From Syngnathus acus (lineage: Eukaryota > Chordata > Actinopteri > Syngnathiformes > Syngnathidae), in contig NC_051097.1 in the NCBI RefSeq assembly GCF_901709675.1, positions 3,522,539 through 3,586,538 of the forward strand: a DNA stretch of 64,000 nt, in the 5' to 3' direction. Position 1 is the stretch's first letter. The number at the start of each line of letters is the position of its first letter. The notes under the pieces were generated by a model. That model made no database searches and had not been told where the DNA came from. It saw nothing but the letters and a program-made list of their open reading frames with translations. The translations under genes and the position numbers were made by a program. Shown piece by piece: positions 62,401-64,000 of the stretch.

Positions 62401-64000
62401 CCGTCTTGACTCGAGGTCCAGTTAGCGTAGATCGGCGTCAGAGCAGTGTCGGACCAAGTCAGCCCCTTTTCTGCCGCTTCAAAAAACTGACACCAGTCCT
62501 TGTCGCAAACCTGCCAAAAACAATACTGGTTGTCACTCGAGTACCAGTAGGAAGCCCACTTGCGCTTCCGCCTCACCAGATTGGAGACTCCGATCCAGAA
62601 CGCCTTGTCGCCCATTTGCTTCTTCACAAACTTCTCCTCATCCTCTGAAGTGATGGAGACAAGGTCGCCGCCCTCCCAGAAGCAGTCGTGGCGAGCCCCC
62701 AGCCAACCGTTGGTTGTGCTCATTTTCTTGTAACAGTTTGAGCCGTGAGGACTCCATCCGTTGACTGTGTCACATGTTGCCTCATGATCGGTCGATCCTG
62801 ATGAAACAGCAAAGTTGCCTTGGTCATTTTTCAACCTTTGGTGAAAACCAGAAATTCAGCAAACAGGCATGAAGTGCATTGCCACCTTTATCAGATCACC
62901 AAATGATTCCCGAGCGCGGCACCGCTGCTGCTCACTGCTCCCCTCTCCCCCAGGGGATGGATCAAAATCACACAGGGATGGGTAAAATGCCGAGGACAAG
63001 TTTCACCGCACCCAGATGTGTGTGTGACGACGATCATTGGGACTTTTGGGACTTTAACCTTATATCAGTTTTTGACAGATTAAGTCACCTGTATAGCTGA
63101 CAATCCCCAACTGACAAGACTTAGGTGGGCATTTAGGGCTATTAGTCTGAAAGAATACTGTCCCAATAGATAAACAAGGCAATTTTTTTCACGAGATATT
63201 TATCAACCAGTTTCAAGATGCTGAATAATTTCAAGCACTCTTGCACATGTCAAAGAACAAAGGAAATTCAGTGCGCAGTCAACATGGGCGGCATGTCATG
63301 TGGGGGGCGGACCGCCCCCCCCCCCCCCCCCAAAGAAAAAGCAAAGCGATTTTATCACTGTTTATCACTGTGTGGGGACTTTAGCGCCACCTTCATCTGC
63401 AGGCCGTGTGGGAGAGCTTGAGGCAAGTGAGGAGTTTTCAGGTTAATTAAGTCAGTAAGCAATTGGCTAAGGCTGCGTCATGGCCTGTAGCCAATCAGAG
63501 CCAGTGTTTCATACATGCTGACTGACGCACTTCCATCAGTAGTCACAACAGGACCGCTGAAGAATTTTCAAGAGGCGATATCAAAATGTATTTTAATATT
63601 GATTGAGGTTTAAGGCAAAAACGTGCATGTATTGTGTTATGTGATTTTTTTTAACCGTAACGCTTTTCCCGGTAACGAGTTACTTTTATTCAGTAATACA
63701 ATTAATCAATCGACCTCGTTGGCGGGGTTCTCCCGCCACCAGCCGCAATTTGCACTCTTGCCTGCAAGCGAGACTCGAGTCACTTGAGAGCAAGCAAAAT
63801 TCTCCATGTGGGCTGCAGGTTGGGACACCCACCTGATCCTGATGATGGACCCGAAAGAAGCGGAACAGTAGCTCTGGCCTTGCCTGCAAGGACGCGAGAG
63901 GGGTCAAATATGAGAGGGCTATGAGAAGACAAAGGGCAAATGAGAGGTTGTGACTTTCTGACCTTTTTGACAGATGGATGGACGAAGTTCAATGGTACAA
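46792..64000 (-). CDS. Giant multi-lectin protein: CTLD array, RBL, F5/8C, LCCL, CTLD (5' end outside the window)
   Basis: A predicted secreted or extracellular carbohydrate-binding protein. I traced 58 exons from 62797 down to the stop at 46792-46794. Every donor and acceptor phase matches, giving 2256 codons without a stop. Order: twelve C-type lectin-like domains in four X-Y-Z triplets, a rhamnose-binding lectin (SUEL) domain, a discoidin F5/8C domain, an LCCL domain and a last C-type lectin domain. Every domain is bounded by phase-1 introns. The sequence ends 34 residues after the final exon start with no hydrophobic segment, unlike mannose receptors. No signal peptide is visible because the 5' end lies beyond 64000, or upstream of the damaged unit. 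CTLD pieces resemble the macrophage mannose receptor group, but RBL, F5/8C and LCCL do not occur there. I do not recognise a named gene. Expression is untested. Confidence 0.85.
47479..47988 (-). other. LCCL domain
   Basis: Exons 47988-47934, 47857-47791, 47726-47593 and 47522-47479. Landmarks are FYCPPGCAKDKHFVFGTLVY, SEDSHICAAAIHAGVIQN, GGDCIVM and YTGSTGNGI, matching the LCCL signature (YS..S.IC.AAIHAGVI...GG). LCCL domains occur in cochlin, CRISPLD and Limulus factor C, which bind lipopolysaccharide or matrix. The last 44-nt exon supplies a linker (SDNLPGDSYTFADG). Confidence 0.92.
48072..48632 (-). other. Discoidin (F5/8 type C) domain
   Basis: Three exons, 48632-48498, 48431-48271 and 48195-48072, about 140 residues. 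Landmarks in order are VCLDSLGIADGSLADSLFKA, ARLNGEFCW, GSWIQVNLGYMRKVTGIVTQ, RRKWTKHPDGK and YVRILPLESHPEFGLRFDIL then GC. These match the conserved C..LG...G.I....AS, W.QVDLG....VTG..TQG and Y.R..P......LR.E..GC blocks. The family binds phospholipid or glycans. The first intron is only 66 nt (48432-48497). Confidence 0.92.
48777..49383 (-). other. Rhamnose-binding lectin (SUEL/Gal_lectin) domain
   Basis: Two phase-1 exons, 49383-49231 and 48920-48777, about 99 residues. The first has CHNHSADLVCEGEGQEQGRI then SAFYGWRSDDVC, matching the family pattern C..L.C..G.I.I..A.YGR...C. The second has EYCTVEGILPRYRKMCNSHQ, KCHFELLEDDSC and YLEMVYSC, matching the C-terminal half ending L.V.Y.C. Such domains bind L-rhamnose or D-galactose and are common in fish egg lectins and latrophilins. 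The family's Arg of YGR is replaced by Trp, so sugar preference is uncertain. Confidence 0.85.
49450..52826 (-). other. Lectin unit 4: CTLDs X4, Y4, Z4 and linker (448 codons)
   Basis: Exons, transcript order. X: 52826-52618, 52545-52433, 52258-52137. Y: 52064-52002, 51922-51764, 51652-51564, 50604-50484. Linker: 50398-50363. Z: 50284-50117, 49859-49740, 49662-49552. Linker: 49482-49450. It is the counterpart of unit 2: CERAKGWRRFGSNCYKKTE, DTGDFLYRDSCYHFEG, the AKVQEFLLPPPA linker, CYLIQRRPTKTWKEARDDC and SLWLGVNNNITKDGSEWTDG. The last linker (NAPKPPQPHD) leads into the rhamnose-binding domain. Confidence 0.85.
51226..51350 (+). repeat. Short tandem repeat in the unit 4 Y intron
   Basis: 'gttattcttttttggttacttaatacattttgtaaacttatttcatct' occurs twice, starting at about 51237 and 51295. 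Confidence 0.85.
52956..55728 (-). other. Lectin unit 3: CTLDs X3, Y3, Z3 (438 codons)
   Basis: Exons, transcript order. X: 55728-55508, 55443-55331, 55091-54970. Y: 54904-54842, 54713-54558, 54477-54395, 53930-53816. Linker: 53736-53686. Z: 53614-53447, 53245-53135, 53066-52956. It is the counterpart of unit 1 in almost every exon: CDTVNGWSPHGSNCYKKM, DSDEFLYKDSCYHFEG, the KARASLP linker, RPSICQK, and the degenerate Z middle exon SSLWLDASDTIVEVGSKQS. Tandem-duplication origin is clear. Confidence 0.85.
55730..57273. other. 1.5-kb intron between lectin blocks A and B
   Basis: The segment 55833-56010 is a duplicate of 63090-63275 (about 80-85% by eye), so it belongs to the block duplication. 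The rest holds a poly-T tract (about 56053-56072), a (CA)n tract at about 56979-56996 and sequence I cannot classify. Open frames here show no domain. Confidence 0.5.
56049..56072 (+). repeat. Poly-T tract
   Basis: Homopolymer within the intron between the lectin blocks. Confidence 0.8.
57274..60039 (-). other. Lectin unit 2: CTLDs X2, Y2, Z2 and linker (449 codons)
   Basis: Exons, transcript order. X: 60039-59831, 59764-59652, 59572-59451. Y: 59379-59317, 59237-59079, 58967-58879, 58426-58306. Linker: 58189-58154. Z: 58075-57905, 57683-57564, 57486-57376. Linker: 57306-57274. X has GWHGFGSSCYRKMETTNG. Y has DTGDFLYRDSCYHFEG, WVGLKKNKDNFEWSDATPT and RPFICKK. Z has CYLIQHKPTKTWQKARDDC and SLWLGANNKIMKDGSEWTDG, a more canonical CTLD core than the Z of unit 1. 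The Pro-rich linkers (AKVQEFLLPPPA; IPAKPQQPLP) are shared with unit 4. Confidence 0.85.
60188..62797 (-). other. Lectin unit 1: CTLDs X1, Y1, Z1 (437 codons)
   Basis: Exons, transcript order. X: 62797-62577, 62510-62398, 62207-62086. Y: 62015-61953, 61874-61719, 61638-61556, 61210-61093. Linker: 61019-60975. Z: 60903-60736, 60477-60367, 60298-60188. X begins CDTVNGWSPHGSNCYKKM and has WEGGDLVSITSEDE, FWIGVSNL and TPIYANW. Y has SYCDSGEFLYKDSCYHFEG and ends RPSICQK. Z has CYLIND, TKTWKEARDECARRRGNLLA and ends SGYVCRRR. The middle exon of Z (SSLWLDASDIIVEVGSEQS) lacks the usual W.W.DG..V.Y pattern, so this domain is unlikely to bind sugar through the classic Ca2+ site. The donor after the first Y exon is GTTGAG instead of GTGAGT. 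Confidence 0.8.
62840..63714. other. Intron or damaged spacer upstream of unit 1
   Basis: Contains a SINE-like retroposon at about 62896-63060 (same family as 40916-41203, plus orientation), a duplicated intron segment at about 63090-63275 that matches 55833-56010, and a poly-C run at about 63317-63334. The 'taacgcttttcccggtaacgagttac' motif abuts the broken exon. No exon seen. Confidence 0.6.
62896..63060 (+). repeat. SINE-like retroposon copy 2
   Basis: 'gatcaccaaatgattcccgagcgcggcaccgctgctgctcactgctcccctctcccccaggggatgg' and 'cgatcattgggacttt' match the complement of 40953-41110. The tRNA-like head is missing. It sits in block A only, not at the matching place in block B, so it came after the duplication. 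Confidence 0.75.
63715..63761 (-). pseudogene. Truncated CTLD exon, unit 0
   Basis: It starts with an intact acceptor and the sequence KSANCGWWRENPAN, homologous to the first exon of the Z domains. The homology stops abruptly near 63715, where the intact copies continue into CYLIN. Beyond the break the sequence is unrelated ('gtcgattgattaattg', then 'gtaactcgttaccgggaaaagcg'), which looks like a transposon or deletion junction. No usable in-phase donor follows. Confidence 0.75.
63833..63883 (-). CDS. Unit 0 linker exon
   Basis: A 51-nt phase 1-1 exon reading KARATVPLLSGPSSGS. It is homologous to the linker exons at 60975-61019 and 53686-53736 (KARASLP...). It could splice in frame straight to 62797. 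Confidence 0.7.
63963..64000 (-). CDS. Upstream CTLD last exon (partial), unit 0
   Basis: The minus strand reads CTIELRPSICQK followed by a donor, the same ending as the Y-domain exons at 61093 and 53816 (RPSICQK). It continues beyond the window, so at least one more CTLD unit exists upstream. Confidence 0.8.

Noticed and set aside
47401-62797. Interpreting the lectin array as several separate small C-type lectin genes
   Set aside because: No start/signal-peptide exons or stop codons occur between units, while every exon junction is phase-compatible from one unit to the next.
1-64000. CRISPR arrays, bacterial operons, tRNA genes
   Set aside because: No regularly spaced direct repeats, prokaryotic gene layout or intact tRNA cloverleaf were seen. 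The tRNA-like segments belong to SINEs.

Overview
The window is nuclear DNA of a ray-finned (teleost) fish. Coding sequence is split into short exons with GT-AG introns, some only 64-72 nt. Introns and spacers are AT-rich and carry typical fish repeats: tRNA-type SINEs with ATGGATGG tails, Tc1 debris, hAT and TA-flanked MITEs and a Penelope-type ribozyme motif. The two cyclin genes sit head to head, as CCNG2 and CCNI do in human. No species can be named from sequence alone.

Layout. 1-345: decayed Tc1 transposase. 2947-9533 (+): the last nine exons of niban2 (FAM129B), with the PH-domain exons left of the window. 12204-12394 (+): a U2 snRNA gene. 13209-23160 (+): complete taf1c, 15 exons, 1008 aa, an RNA polymerase I initiation (SL1/TIF-IB) subunit. 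25299-29995 (-): ccng2 (cyclin G2), 336 aa, 7 coding exons. 32698-42104 (+): ccni (cyclin I), 400 aa, 9 coding exons. The space between the cyclin genes (about 31.0-32.0 kb) has CCAAT, GC and CRE motifs and probably serves both. 42.1-46.7 kb: repeat-rich spacer with a hammerhead-like motif, a SINE, a large MITE and a tandem repeat.

46792-64000 (-): the most unusual locus. It is a giant multi-lectin gene whose 5' end lies beyond the window. I traced 58 exons by splice sites and phase from 62797 to the stop at 46794. They form one uninterrupted 2256-codon frame: twelve C-type lectin domains (four triplets, two duplicated six-domain blocks), then a rhamnose-binding (SUEL) lectin domain, a discoidin (F5/8C) domain, an LCCL domain and a final C-type lectin domain, with no transmembrane segment. 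I do not recognise this domain order as a named vertebrate family. Upstream of 62.8 kb lie the remains of a further unit, one exon of which is cut off.

The four housekeeping genes encode a Niban-family signalling protein, a Pol I factor and two atypical cyclins. Nothing suggests they act in a pathway with the lectin gene. All exon coordinates were read by eye from splice consensus, phase and protein resemblance, so boundaries are models and no transcript evidence was available.
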